DNA of 64,000 bases from Eubacteriaceae bacterium. Its GTDB lineage: Bacteria; Bacillota; Clostridia; Peptostreptococcales; Anaerovoracaceae. This document shows positions 9,292-18,481 of this stretch, one piece after another. Both the position numbers and the translations under genes were made by a program. Below the pieces are notes generated by a model. The model had not been told where the DNA came from, made no database searches, and worked only from the letters and a program-made list of their open reading frames with translations. The stretch spans positions 26,131-90,130 of the forward strand of contig JALCRY010000003.1 in NCBI GenBank assembly GCA_022652985.1, read 5' to 3'. Each line of letters begins with the position of its first letter. Position 1 is the stretch's first letter.

Positions 9292-10695
9292 ATGAGCACA
9301 GAAGTTACTATGGATGCTATTGTCGCTCTTGCGAAGAACCGGGGATTTGTTTTCCCCGGCTCTGAGATTTACGGAGGATTGGCAAACAGCTGGGATTTCG
9401 GACCTTTGGGTGTGGAGTTCTATAACAATATCAAAAAGGCATGGTGGAGAAAATTCGTACAGGAATCAAAGTACAATGTAGGAATAGACGCCGCGATACT
9501 GATGAATCCTAAAACATGGGAAGCATCGGGACATGTCGGAGGGTTCTCGGATCCGCTGATAGACTGCAAAAATTGCCATTCAAGATTCAGAGCAGACAAA
9601 CTCATTGAGGAATTCGTACAGAACACAAAAGGCGAGGAAATCATCGTTGACGGCTGGCCAAATGAAAAGCTGGAAGAATTCATCAGAGAGAACGGAATCA
9701 CGTGCCCGGACTGCGGAAAAACAGATTTCACGGATATCAGACAGTTCAACCTGATGTACAAGACATATCAGGGAGTTACCGATGATACCGCATCTCAGAT
9801 ATATCTGAGACCTGAAACAGCTCAGGGAATATTCGTCAATTTCAAAAATGTCCAGAGAACTTCGAGAAAGAAGCTGCCGTTCGGCATAGCACAGGTCGGC
9901 AAAGCATTCAGAAACGAAATCACTCCGGGAAATTTCATCTTCCGTACAAGGGAGTTCGAACAGATGGAGGTGGAATTCTTCTGCAAACCGGGAACAGACC
10001 TCGAGTGGCATGCCTACTGGAAGGATTTCTGCAAAAATTTCCTCCTTTCACTGGGAATGCACGAGGAAAACATCAGGCTCAGAGATCACGATCCGGAAGA
10101 ACTGTCACATTACAGCACGGCGACGACAGATATCGAATATCTCTATCCGTTCGGATGGGGCGAGCTGTGGGGCATTGCCGACAGAACGGATTTCGATCTT
10201 ACACAGCACATGAATTTTTCGGGCGAAGATATGAGCTATCTCGAAGCAGATACAAAAGAGAAATACATACCTTACTGCATCGAACCGTCGGTCGGGGTAG
10301 GAAGGGCTGCGCTGGCATTCCTGCTTGATGCTTACGATCAGGAAACTGTCAAAGATGCCAAGGGCAATGATGATACGAGAATAGTGCTTCATCTGCATCC
10401 TGCTCTGGCGCCGTATAAGGCAGCGGTGCTCCCGCTTTCCAAGAAGCTTTCGGAGACTGCAGAGCCGATATTCGATGAACTGTCGAAGTACTTTAATGTA
10501 CATTATGACGAAGCGGGTTCGATCGGAAAACGTTACAGAAGAGAAGATGAGGCGGGAACGCCGTTCTCTATCTGTGTTGATTTTGACACTGAGAATGACG
10601 GGTGTGTTACTATCCGTGACAGGGATACTATGGATCAGGTCAGAGTACCTGTTGCCGAAGTCAGATCTTATATCGAGGAAAGACTGGTATTCTAG
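9292..10695 (+). CDS. glyS: Glycyl-tRNA synthetase (alpha2 dimeric type)
   Basis: A 467-residue class II enzyme that charges tRNA-Gly. The start [23 protein letters not shown] and the motif 2 region [21 protein letters not shown] are diagnostic of the single-chain eukaryote-like GlyRS. Motif 3 is seen as [13 protein letters not shown], and a C-terminal anticodon-binding domain follows (about 370-467). Two CxxC pairs (CKNCHS, CPDCGK) in the insertion domain suggest bound zinc. No T-box leader is possible in the 24-base gap upstream, so it is probably cotranscribed with the DUF4342 gene. Confidence 0.96.
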   Translation: MSTEVTMDAIVALAKNRGFVFPGSEIYGGLANSWDFGPLGVEFYNNIKKAWWRKFVQESKYNVGIDAAILMNPKTWEASGHVGGFSDPLIDCKNCHSRFRADKLIEEFVQNTKGEEIIVDGWPNEKLEEFIRENGITCPDCGKTDFTDIRQFNLMYKTYQGVTDDTASQIYLRPETAQGIFVNFKNVQRTSRKKLPFGIAQVGKAFRNEITPGNFIFRTREFEQMEVEFFCKPGTDLEWHAYWKDFCKNFLLSLGMHEENIRLRDHDPEELSHYSTATTDIEYLYPFGWGELWGIADRTDFDLTQHMNFSGEDMSYLEADTKEKYIPYCIEPSVGVGRAALAFLLDAYDQETVKDAKGNDDTRIVLHLHPALAPYKAAVLPLSKKLSETAEPIFDELSKYFNVHYDEAGSIGKRYRREDEAGTPFSICVDFDTENDGCVTIRDRDTMDQVRVPVAEVRSYIEERLVF

Positions 10696-10703
10696 GAAGA
10701 CGT

Positions 10704-13340
10704 GTGGATATGGACAAGCTTGTTTATTCATTCAACGAAGGTTCAAAAGAAATGACATCTCTGCTGGGCAGCAAAGGAGCTAACCTGGCAGAGATGAATA
10801 AAATAGGCCTGCCGGTGCCGTACGGCATCATAGTTACGACAGAAACATGCAGGCAGTATTATGAGGACGGAGATGCTGTAGTGTCCGCTGTCGAGGACGC
10901 TGTTATGGAGAAAATAGAGGATCTGGAGAAGATCGCCGGAAGGGAATTCGGCGACCCTTCAGATCCGCTTCTTTTGTCTGTAAGGTCGGGCGCGAAGGTC
11001 ACGATGCCGGGAATGATGCCGACTATTCTTGATCTGGGGCTTAACGATGAGACTGTCAACGGACTGGCGCGGACATTCGGCGACAGCAAGATGGCCTATG
11101 ACTGTTACCGCAGATTTATCAGGACTTACAGCCGAGTGGTCATGGGGATCGACCGGTCCGAATTTGATGCCGTGCTGAATGCATTACTGCAGAGCAGGGG
11201 TCTTTCCTATGTCGTGGATCTCGATACCGCCGGTATGAAGGATGTTGTGCATGCATATAAAAGACTTGTTCTGGCGAAGACCGGAAAGGAATTTCCTCAG
11301 AGCACCAGAACGCAGCTGAGAAGCGCCGTGAAGGGTCTTTTTGATTCGTGGTACAGCGAAAAAGCTATGCTTTACAGGAGGCTGCACAGCATTCCATCGG
11401 ACATGGGAACGGCAGTGACTATACAGAGGATGGTATACGGAAATCTGGGAGCAAATTCCGGCACCGGCGCCGTCTTTACGAGGAGCCCGATCACGGGCGA
11501 TAAAAAACTGTTCGGGGAATTTCTCACACAGGCACAGGGCGAGGACCTGGTGTCCGGACTGCGGACGCCTGAACCGATCGAGAAGATGGCTGAAGTGTTC
11601 CCGGGGATATATAAAAATTTCATTAAAATAGTCGATCTTCTGGAAAAGCATTACACCGATATGCAGGATGTTGAGTTTACCGTTGAAAACGGCAGATTGT
11701 ATATCATGCAGACAAAATCGGCCAAGAGGACCGCTGTTTCCGCTGTGAAGATCGCCGTAGACATGGTCGACGAAGGACTCATTTCGAAAGATACGGCTAT
11801 AACCAGAGTCGATCCTATGCAGATAGGACAGCTGCTGGAAAAGACTTTTGTAAAGATGGAAATCGCCAATACGCTCCCGCTGACAAAGGGTCTGCCTTCT
11901 TCGCCGGGCGCCGCCTGCGGGGAAATCTGTTTCTCGTCGTTCGACGCGCAGGCAAGAGTTGCTGAGGGACGGAAAGTGATCCTCATCAGACAGGAAACTT
12001 CACCTGAGGATCTTGCCGGCATGGTCGTGTCGGAAGGAATACTTACCGAACGCGGAGGCATGACATCTCATGCCGCCATGATTGCCAGAGGCATGGGCAA
12101 GAGTTGTATTTCAGGTGCGAATATCAGAGTAAATGAAAAAGAGAAGCTTATGATGATAGCGGGCGAGCTTTTCCGTGAGGGCGATATCATATCGATAGAC
12201 GGTACTACGGGTTTAGTTTACAGAGGCAGGCACAGAATAGAGCAGCCTAAACTGACAGGCGATATCGAAACGATCATGGAGTGGGCTGACAAAGTACGGG
12301 ACATCAAGATCAGAGCGAACGTCGATACCGCCAAGGACGCTGAACAGGCGCTGCAGTTCGGAGCTGAAGGGATCGGCCTGTGCAGGACCGAAAGAATGTT
12401 CCTCGAAGACGATAAAATGCCGCTGATCGCGAAGGTGCTGATAGCCGACAGTCAGAACGAAAGACGAGCGGTACTGGATGAGCTTTACGGCTGCCAGAAA
12501 GAAAAATTCATTGAACTTTTCAGAGTGATGAAAGAAAGGCCTGTTACGATCAGACTACTCGATCCGCCTTTCCATGAGTTCTTCCCGCAGACGGAAGAAG
12601 AAATCACTGCGCTTGCTGATGAGCTCGGCATGAACAGAGATGCGGTCAGAACGAAGATCAGAATGAGGCACGAGTTCAATCCTATGCTGGGAGAACGCGG
12701 TGTCAGGATCGCAGTCGAGTACCCTGAAATAGCGGAAATGCAGACACATGCTGCTGCGGAAGCAGTAATAGAAGTCCAGGATGAGCTGGGAATACAGATC
12801 GTGCCTGAAATACTCGTACCGCTGATCAGCATGAGCGAGGAGTTCAAGTATACGCGCAGAGTGATCGACAATACGATAGAAACGGTTTTTGAGAAAACCG
12901 GCAAAAAGTTCAGATACAAAGTCGGAGCTATGATAGAAGTTCCGAGAGCTGCGCTTGTCGCGGACAGGATCGCCGAAAAAGCCGATTTCTTCTCCTTCGG
13001 GACCAATGATCTTACTCAGATGACATTTGGATTTTCCCGTGACGATACAAACCATATCATACAGGAGTACCGAGAAAAAATGATAATGGATTTCGATCCG
13101 TTCAAAATACTCGACAGTTCCGGAGTCGGACGCCTTATTAGAAGCGCGGTCAAGATGGGAAGAGATGCGAAAAGCAATCTCGATCTCGGCCTTTGCGGCA
13201 ACCATGCCGGCAGTCCGGAAACGATAGCTTTCTGCACGAAACTGGGGTTTGATTATGTATCATGCTCCACCTATACCGTACCCGCCGCAAGACTGTCGGC
13301 CGGACAGGCTGCAGTTCGTATGAAAAACGAAATGAAATAA
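10704..13340 (+). CDS. ppdK: Pyruvate, phosphate dikinase
   Basis: An 878-residue PPDK, full length for bacteria, interconverting pyruvate, ATP and phosphate with PEP, AMP and pyrophosphate. The N-terminal ATP-grasp domain opens KGANLAEMNKIGLPVPYG. The swivelling domain carries the phospho-histidine in ERGGMTSHAAMIARG. The C-terminal TIM barrel includes RLLDPPFHEF and the catalytic-Cys motif GLCGNHAG. The start may be GTG at 10704 or ATG at 10710; GGAAG at 10695 fits the ATG better. In fermenting Clostridia the enzyme often serves glycolysis with pyrophosphate. Confidence 0.96.
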   Translation: MDMDKLVYSFNEGSKEMTSLLGSKGANLAEMNKIGLPVPYGIIVTTETCRQYYEDGDAVVSAVEDAVMEKIEDLEKIAGREFGDPSDPLLLSVRSGAKVTMPGMMPTILDLGLNDETVNGLARTFGDSKMAYDCYRRFIRTYSRVVMGIDRSEFDAVLNALLQSRGLSYVVDLDTAGMKDVVHAYKRLVLAKTGKEFPQSTRTQLRSAVKGLFDSWYSEKAMLYRRLHSIPSDMGTAVTIQRMVYGNLGANSGTGAVFTRSPITGDKKLFGEFLTQAQGEDLVSGLRTPEPIEKMAEVFPGIYKNFIKIVDLLEKHYTDMQDVEFTVENGRLYIMQTKSAKRTAVSAVKIAVDMVDEGLISKDTAITRVDPMQIGQLLEKTFVKMEIANTLPLTKGLPSSPGAACGEICFSSFDAQARVAEGRKVILIRQETSPEDLAGMVVSEGILTERGGMTSHAAMIARGMGKSCISGANIRVNEKEKLMMIAGELFREGDIISIDGTTGLVYRGRHRIEQPKLTGDIETIMEWADKVRDIKIRANVDTAKDAEQALQFGAEGIGLCRTERMFLEDDKMPLIAKVLIADSQNERRAVLDELYGCQKEKFIELFRVMKERPVTIRLLDPPFHEFFPQTEEEITALADELGMNRDAVRTKIRMRHEFNPMLGERGVRIAVEYPEIAEMQTHAAAEAVIEVQDELGIQIVPEILVPLISMSEEFKYTRRVIDNTIETVFEKTGKKFRYKVGAMIEVPRAALVADRIAEKADFFSFGTNDLTQMTFGFSRDDTNHIIQEYREKMIMDFDPFKILDSSGVGRLIRSAVKMGRDAKSNLDLGLCGNHAGSPETIAFCTKLGFDYVSCSTYTVPAARLSAGQAAVRMKNEMK

Positions 13341-13355
13341 TAAGATCATATCAGA

Positions 13356-13405
13356 GAGCTGACGCATTGAAGGAAAACATCCTGCGGTGCGCAGCTCCCT
13401 TTTTT
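13356..13405 (+). terminator. Rho-independent terminator after ppdK
   Basis: GAGCTG-a-CGCA at 13356 pairs with TGCG-CAGCTC ending at 13397, with an inner AGGA/TCCT pairing in the loop. CCTTTTTT follows. It separates the metabolic block from the Tad locus. Confidence 0.8.
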
Positions 13406-13515
13406 CATGGCCGATTTTTGCGCCTGATTTGTCAGGCTGATTTGTCGACTGGTTTCTGCATCTGAAAAGTCGGGTTGCAGCAGCACGTAATAATATGAAA
13501 AAGCGAATATCCCAG

Positions 13516-13544
13516 TTGACAAAATATGGAAATTAGCATATCAT
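13516..13544 (+). promoter_or_regulatory. Promoter of tadZ
   Basis: TTGACA at 13516-13521 and TATCAT at 13539-13544 are separated by 17 bases. The start codon of tadZ is 43 bases downstream. The leader contains the 20-bp element shared with tadA. Confidence 0.7.
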
Positions 13545-13564
13545 TAATGTAAATATATGGTAAT
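13545..13564 (+). repeat. 20-bp leader element, copy 1 (before tadZ)
   Basis: Contains AAATATATGGTAAT and matches 19 of 20 bases with 18437-18456 in front of tadA. It lies 23 bases before the tadZ start, just after the -10 box. A shared operator or leader element is inferred. Confidence 0.55.
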
Positions 13565-13587
13565 TACAGGCTTAACAGGAGGTTTAG

Positions 13588-14721
13588 ATGGAAAAGATAA
13601 AACTTGCGCTTGTTGCTGAAGATATAGATTACGCTATGGCGCTGTCCGAATCGCTGATGTCGATTCAGGCACGGTTTTCGGTAGAGTTGTTCGATCCGGA
13701 TGATCATATCGATTTCACTGCCTGCGGTGCGGATCTCATAATATTCGATCACCCGGGAACAGGAAGGCCCGATGATCATATCGAACTGGTCGCGAAAGAA
13801 TCTCAGGCTGACCGGAACCATTTCAGGTTTTTTAAATACGGCAGCTCGAAGATCCTGGCAAATGAGATACTTTTTGTTTACGGTGCTGTCCGGGGGAGGA
13901 ATGTTATTATCCCTGAAAAGACGGGAGTGAAGATGTATGCTTTCGTTTCAGCCAGAGGAGGTGTAGGATGCACATCTGTCGCCGTTGCATATGCGCAGGA
14001 ATCTGTGAGATTCAGAGGGCGGAAAGTACTTTACCTTTCACTTGAAGATATAGAATCGACGGAACAATACATGTACGCAGAAGAAGGCAAGGGCATTACA
14101 GAGTTCCTTTACTACCTTTTCAGCGGCAGAGAACATATCTGTTCGTGCATCGAGGATTTTGTCTGCTCTGACGAATACGGCACAGAAGCTTTCCGGCCGG
14201 GAAAAGGACTGAACCCGCTCAGGAATCTTACAGCAGAAGAATTCGACAAATTCCTCGACTTTCTGATCATGTGCGGCAGATATATGATCATAGCGGTCGA
14301 TATCGGAAATTCGCTGAATCAGCTCAGCATGAGGGCTGTTGACAGGAGCAACACGATATGCTGCATCTCCGCCGACCGGGCAGGACGCCGTGAAGACCCC
14401 GGCGAATTGTGGCTGCTCGAAGGCAGTAATGATCTCGTGTCGGAGGAGAACGAGGAATATGAGGAAACAGCGGCTGCCGACTGCCGGCAGGAGTCGTATG
14501 AACGGTATCTGAAATACAGGATAGGTGAGGATGTACTGGAAAAGTCGGTCACTGTAAAAAATCTCTGCGGAGCCGGCGAAGAGGCCTGCGGCAAGGGGAC
14601 AGTCAGTATCGAGAACGATCCTGCGAGTTTTACTGCACACAGGGGCCGGACAAGGATATCGATCGATAAAAGTTTTGGACTGGGCATAAAGGAACTGGCA
14701 GACGAAATGGAACCGATATGA
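13588..14721 (+). CDS. tadZ: TadZ/CpaE-like ATPase of the Tad pilus
   Basis: A 377-residue protein with a receiver-like N-terminal domain (about 1-110, lacking an obvious phosphoacceptor context) and a MinD/ParA-type ATPase domain. That domain starts near residue 115 with the deviant Walker A ARGGVGCTSVAVAYA, the CpaE/TadZ hallmark. In Tad systems TadZ marks the pole or assembly site. AGGAGG precedes the ATG. It stands 3.8 kb ahead of tadA, with an antiporter and a desulfidase between, but shares their leader element. The C-terminal part after about residue 270 is poorly conserved. Confidence 0.82.
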   Translation: MEKIKLALVAEDIDYAMALSESLMSIQARFSVELFDPDDHIDFTACGADLIIFDHPGTGRPDDHIELVAKESQADRNHFRFFKYGSSKILANEILFVYGAVRGRNVIIPEKTGVKMYAFVSARGGVGCTSVAVAYAQESVRFRGRKVLYLSLEDIESTEQYMYAEEGKGITEFLYYLFSGREHICSCIEDFVCSDEYGTEAFRPGKGLNPLRNLTAEEFDKFLDFLIMCGRYMIIAVDIGNSLNQLSMRAVDRSNTICCISADRAGRREDPGELWLLEGSNDLVSEENEEYEETAAADCRQESYERYLKYRIGEDVLEKSVTVKNLCGAGEEACGKGTVSIENDPASFTAHRGRTRISIDKSFGLGIKELADEMEPI

Positions 14722-14733
14722 TATAATATTCTC

Positions 14734-17037
14734 ATGGAACATTTAGACCCTTTGATAATCGATCTCGCCATGATAATGGTGACAGCTGGAATAGTTACTC
14801 TTGTGTTCAAGAAGATCAATATGCCGGTCGTGCTCGGCTATATTATTGCGGGGTTTTTGATAGGACCGCATTTCCCGTGGTTCCCTTCTGTTTCCAGTAT
14901 TTCGAGCATAAATATCTGGGCAAACATCGGCATTATTTTCCTTATGTTCGCGCTCGGTCTGGAGTTCTCCTTCAAGAAGATAGCAGACATGGGGGCAGGA
15001 CCGATAATAACCTCGCTGACAGTTGTCATATGTATGGTTTTTGTCGGTTTCGGCGTCGGCGTACTGATGGGATGGTCGAGGATGGACAGTATCTTCCTCG
15101 GCGGCATGCTGTCGATGTCTTCCACAATGATCATATTAAAGGCTTTTGAAGAATACGATATCAAGAATGAAAAGTCGTCGCAGATAATCCTCGGGGCGCT
15201 TGTTATCGAGGATATCTGCGGTATTTTTATGATGATAATTCTTTCCACGATATCAGTGGGGAACAATGTTTCGGGGATACAGATGATTGCCGAAATAGGC
15301 AAGCTGATGCTGTTCCTGGTGATCTGGCTGGCAGCCGGGATATTCATAATACCGACATTCCTCAATAAAGTAAAGAAACTCATGAATGATGAAACGGCTA
15401 TAATCGTTTCGCTGGGGATATGCCTGATGATGGTAGTGATCGCGGATAAAATAGGCTTTTCGTCTGCTCTGGGCGCGTTTCTCGCCGGCTCGATCATCGC
15501 GGGTACAGTTTCCGCGGAAAGGATCGAAGGCCTGGTGTCGCCGGTCAAGAATATGTTCGGTGCGATATTCTTCGTATCGGTCGGCATGCTCGTTCTGCCG
15601 GAAATGCTTCTCGAATACTGGCTGCAGATATTGATCCTGACTGTGGTGACGATTTTCGGCCAGATGATTTTTGCCAGCATCGGGATGCTGCTGGCGGGAC
15701 AGGATATGCATACTGCTTTTACCGGCGGTTCGGCCATGGTACAGATCGGCGAGTTCTCTTTCATTCTGGCGACTCTCGGGCAGTCTCTGGGCGTTATCAG
15801 CAGCTTCCTCTATCCGATCATCGTATGCGTATCGGTCATTACTATATTCACGACGCCGATATTTATTAAATCATCCGAAAGGATATACAGGATCGCGCTG
15901 AAAGTAGTACCGGCGAAGCTGCAGGATGCAATCGCAAGGAATGCGTCCGAAGCGCCGGCAAATCCGGAGAAGGATAACGACTGGAATAGGTATCTGAAAA
16001 AGTATATGACAAGGACGCTGATATGCGGCGCCGCCCTGTATTTCATATATTTCACCGGGGCTAATTTCCTCGGCATCATGAGCAGGGTCATCGGCAACGA
16101 AATAACTCCTGCGGTCGAGACAATTGTCGTGCTGGTGGTTATGATCGTTCCGATATCAGTGATGCTTTCGGGCAGAGGACATCTTTACACCAAGCTGTGG
16201 CTGAAGAACCCTGCGAACAGGATACCGCTGATGACGCTGAGAATACTGAGGAGCATGATCGCGCTGTTCTTTGTGGGCATTACTATAAAACATTTTCTCG
16301 GAACATCCTTTGTGATCATGGCGCTGCCGATACTGATACTTTTTATAGTAATAGTCAGGACGGATTATATGCGCGGAAGGTCTATCAAGCTCGAGGCGCG
16401 TTTCATTGCGAACATCAACGAAAGGGTGCTTCACATGCGCAAGGCGGATCATACCAGTACGGGCAGACATGTCTGGCTGGGAGACAAGCTGTTTGTGACG
16501 GAGTTCACGATGTCGCACTGCTGCCGCGGGTATGCCATTTCGGATGTGTTCGACAACCGCTTTTTCGATGTGATGATCATGAAGATAATACGCGGCGGAC
16601 AGCATATCAATATGCCGGGGCCGGACCAGATGATCGTGGACGGCGACAGGCTGCAGGCCGTGAGCAGCAGGGATCAGCTGGAAGCATTCGTTATCATGCT
16701 GGAAAAACAGGAACATCTGACGACGCCGGGACGCCTTGTGCCGCTGCGCGAATATATGACAATGGAAACTCTGGAACACGTAGCGCCTGAAAATCAGATA
16801 ATGTGCGTTGCCGTACCGGTCAAGAAGGAATATTTCTTTACAGACAAGACTATCAAATCATCGGGATTCAGAAACAGATACAAAGGATTCATTGTCGGAC
16901 TGGAAAGAAATAATCTGCCGATAATAGATCCCAGCATAAATACAATCATAGAAAAAGGTGATATAATGTGGGTATTGGGAACAGCCGAAATGGCGGAGAT
17001 GATGCTGGAGGACGGATTACTGGACGAAACTTTATAA
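14734..17037 (+). CDS. Kef-type cation:proton antiporter with C-terminal TrkA-C domain
   Basis: A 767-residue membrane protein. Residues about 5-385 form a CPA2 Na+/H+ exchanger domain with about 12 hydrophobic helices, including VLGYIIAGFLIGPHFP and SALGAFLAGSIIAGT. A second hydrophobic block lies at about 430-545. The C-terminal region about 560-760 contains two TrkA-C-like segments, the second ending KGDIMWVLGTAEM. It probably exports K+ or Na+ in exchange for protons. It begins 12 bases after tadZ, so it may share that transcript, although nothing ties it to pilus work. Confidence 0.87.
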   Translation: MEHLDPLIIDLAMIMVTAGIVTLVFKKINMPVVLGYIIAGFLIGPHFPWFPSVSSISSINIWANIGIIFLMFALGLEFSFKKIADMGAGPIITSLTVVICMVFVGFGVGVLMGWSRMDSIFLGGMLSMSSTMIILKAFEEYDIKNEKSSQIILGALVIEDICGIFMMIILSTISVGNNVSGIQMIAEIGKLMLFLVIWLAAGIFIIPTFLNKVKKLMNDETAIIVSLGICLMMVVIADKIGFSSALGAFLAGSIIAGTVSAERIEGLVSPVKNMFGAIFFVSVGMLVLPEMLLEYWLQILILTVVTIFGQMIFASIGMLLAGQDMHTAFTGGSAMVQIGEFSFILATLGQSLGVISSFLYPIIVCVSVITIFTTPIFIKSSERIYRIALKVVPAKLQDAIARNASEAPANPEKDNDWNRYLKKYMTRTLICGAALYFIYFTGANFLGIMSRVIGNEITPAVETIVVLVVMIVPISVMLSGRGHLYTKLWLKNPANRIPLMTLRILRSMIALFFVGITIKHFLGTSFVIMALPILILFIVIVRTDYMRGRSIKLEARFIANINERVLHMRKADHTSTGRHVWLGDKLFVTEFTMSHCCRGYAISDVFDNRFFDVMIMKIIRGGQHINMPGPDQMIVDGDRLQAVSSRDQLEAFVIMLEKQEHLTTPGRLVPLREYMTMETLEHVAPENQIMCVAVPVKKEYFFTDKTIKSSGFRNRYKGFIVGLERNNLPIIDPSINTIIEKGDIMWVLGTAEMAEMMLEDGLLDETL

Positions 17038-17092
17038 CATAGTATGTCAGATCAATATTTCTTTTAATATTTTTACGATAAGAGGTGGAAAC

Positions 17093-18373
17093 ATGAAAAA
17101 AGGAGATCTAAAATACGATGCTTTCGTAAGTATTCTTAACGAAGAGCTCGTACCTGCGATGGGATGTACGGAGCCGATTTCGCTGGCATTCGTTGCGGCA
17201 AAGGCAAGAGAAGTTCTCGGATGCCTGCCTGACAGCGTTGAAGTAGGCGGAAGCGGCAGTATAATCAAAAACGTTAAGAGCGTTATTGTGCCCCACACCG
17301 GAGGGATGAAGGGCATGGAAGCAGCCGCGGCGATAGGCATAGTTGCCGGCAAGTCGGACCGCGAGCTGGAAGTTATTGCGGATGTATCAGAGGAACAGAT
17401 AAAGGAGATGCGTGATTTCCTTGACACTGTACCGATAAAAGTTTATCACCAGAACAGCGGACTTGTTTTTGACATTGTGGTAAAAGTATCTAAAGGAGAT
17501 TCTTATGCCGTCGTCAGGGCGGCCAACAATCATACGAATATTGTTCATATAGAAAGAGACGGAGAGGTCCTTCTGGATCGCGATCCTATGGCAGAGGGAA
17601 GCGAACAGCAGACAGACAGATCGCTCCTCAGCATGAAAGACATCTGGGAATTCATCAACGACGTCGATCTTGATGATATCAGAACTGTACTGGAAACACA
17701 GATAAAATATAATACTGCTATTGCTCAGGAAGGCATGGACGGCAACTGGGGTGCGAATATCGGCAAGACACTGATCAAGACATATGGAAACGATGTCAGG
17801 ACCAGGGCCAAGGCATACGCCGCGGCGGGGTCAGATGCGAGAATGAGCGGCTGCGAACTCCCTGTTGTCATAAACTCGGGCAGCGGAAACCAGGGCATTA
17901 CTGTAACGATGCCGGTGGTGGTATACGCAGAAGAACTGCATAAAACAGAGGAAGAAAAACTGAGGGCACTTGCACTGGCAAATCTGGTTTCAGTTCATAT
18001 AAAGACACCGATCGGCGTCCTGTCGGCATACTGCGGTGCGGTCAGCGCCGGCGCCGGCGCGGGTGCGGGAGTAGCATATCTGCTCGATAAGGATTACGAA
18101 GAGGTATGCTCAGCGGTCAATAATGCCATATCCGCGATATCCGGTATTGTCTGCGACGGAGCGAAGGCTTCGTGCGCCATGAAGATCGTCAACGGCATCG
18201 AGGCCGGTATTTTCGGAGCCGACATGCATAAGAACGGTCAGGATTTCGTATCGGGAGACGGTATTGTGGGAACTGACATCGAACAGACTATCGCCAATGT
18301 AGGCAAGCTCGGCAAAGAAGGAATGGAAGGGACCAACGAAGAAATAATTGAAATCATGGTAGGCGGAAAATAA
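17093..18373 (+). CDS. cyuA: L-cysteine desulfidase / serine dehydratase alpha-like protein (CyuA family)
   Basis: A 426-residue member of the UPF0597/CyuA (YhaM) family, related to the alpha subunit of iron-sulfur L-serine dehydratases. Visible features are VPAMGCTEPISLAFVAAKA near the start, the Gly-rich ELPVVINSGSGNQGITVTMPV and the late cysteines SGIVCDGAKASCAMK that would ligate the 4Fe-4S cluster. CyuA degrades L-cysteine to pyruvate, sulfide and ammonia in anaerobes. It has its own GGTGG ribosome site and ends before a hairpin that doubles as the tadA promoter region. Confidence 0.88.
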   Translation: MKKGDLKYDAFVSILNEELVPAMGCTEPISLAFVAAKAREVLGCLPDSVEVGGSGSIIKNVKSVIVPHTGGMKGMEAAAAIGIVAGKSDRELEVIADVSEEQIKEMRDFLDTVPIKVYHQNSGLVFDIVVKVSKGDSYAVVRAANNHTNIVHIERDGEVLLDRDPMAEGSEQQTDRSLLSMKDIWEFINDVDLDDIRTVLETQIKYNTAIAQEGMDGNWGANIGKTLIKTYGNDVRTRAKAYAAAGSDARMSGCELPVVINSGSGNQGITVTMPVVVYAEELHKTEEEKLRALALANLVSVHIKTPIGVLSAYCGAVSAGAGAGAGVAYLLDKDYEEVCSAVNNAISAISGIVCDGAKASCAMKIVNGIEAGIFGADMHKNGQDFVSGDGIVGTDIEQTIANVGKLGKEGMEGTNEEIIEIMVGGK

Positions 18374-18390
18374 TTACCATAAATTTACAA

Positions 18391-18426
18391 AAAGCGCTTG
18401 CGTTATTACGCAGGCGCTTTTATAAT
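18391..18426 (+). promoter_or_regulatory. cyuA terminator hairpin overlapping the tadA promoter
   Basis: AAAGCGCTTGCG at 18391-18402 pairs with CGCAGGCGCTTT at 18409-18420. The run of T is short (TTTT then ATAAT). TATAAT at 18421-18426 and TTGCGT at 18398-18403 have a 17-base spacer, so the hairpin lies over a credible promoter for the tad genes. Both roles are inferred from sequence. Confidence 0.6.
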
Positions 18427-18436
18427 GGACTAAACG

Positions 18437-18456
18437 TAATGGAAATATATGGTAAT
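18437..18456 (+). repeat. 20-bp leader element, copy 2 (before tadA)
   Basis: Matches 13545-13564 at 19 of 20 positions and lies 25 bases before the chosen tadA start, almost the same distance as at tadZ (23). It suggests that both transcripts answer to the same regulator or share a leader function. Confidence 0.55.
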
Positions 18457-18481
18457 AATGATAAATCAAGGAAACGATGTG

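Noticed and set aside
8610..9299. Long minus-strand frame opposite the DUF4342 gene
   Set aside because: Ser/Ala-rich antisense translation of the helical Lys/Ala/Asp repeats; no ribosome site or resemblance to a family.
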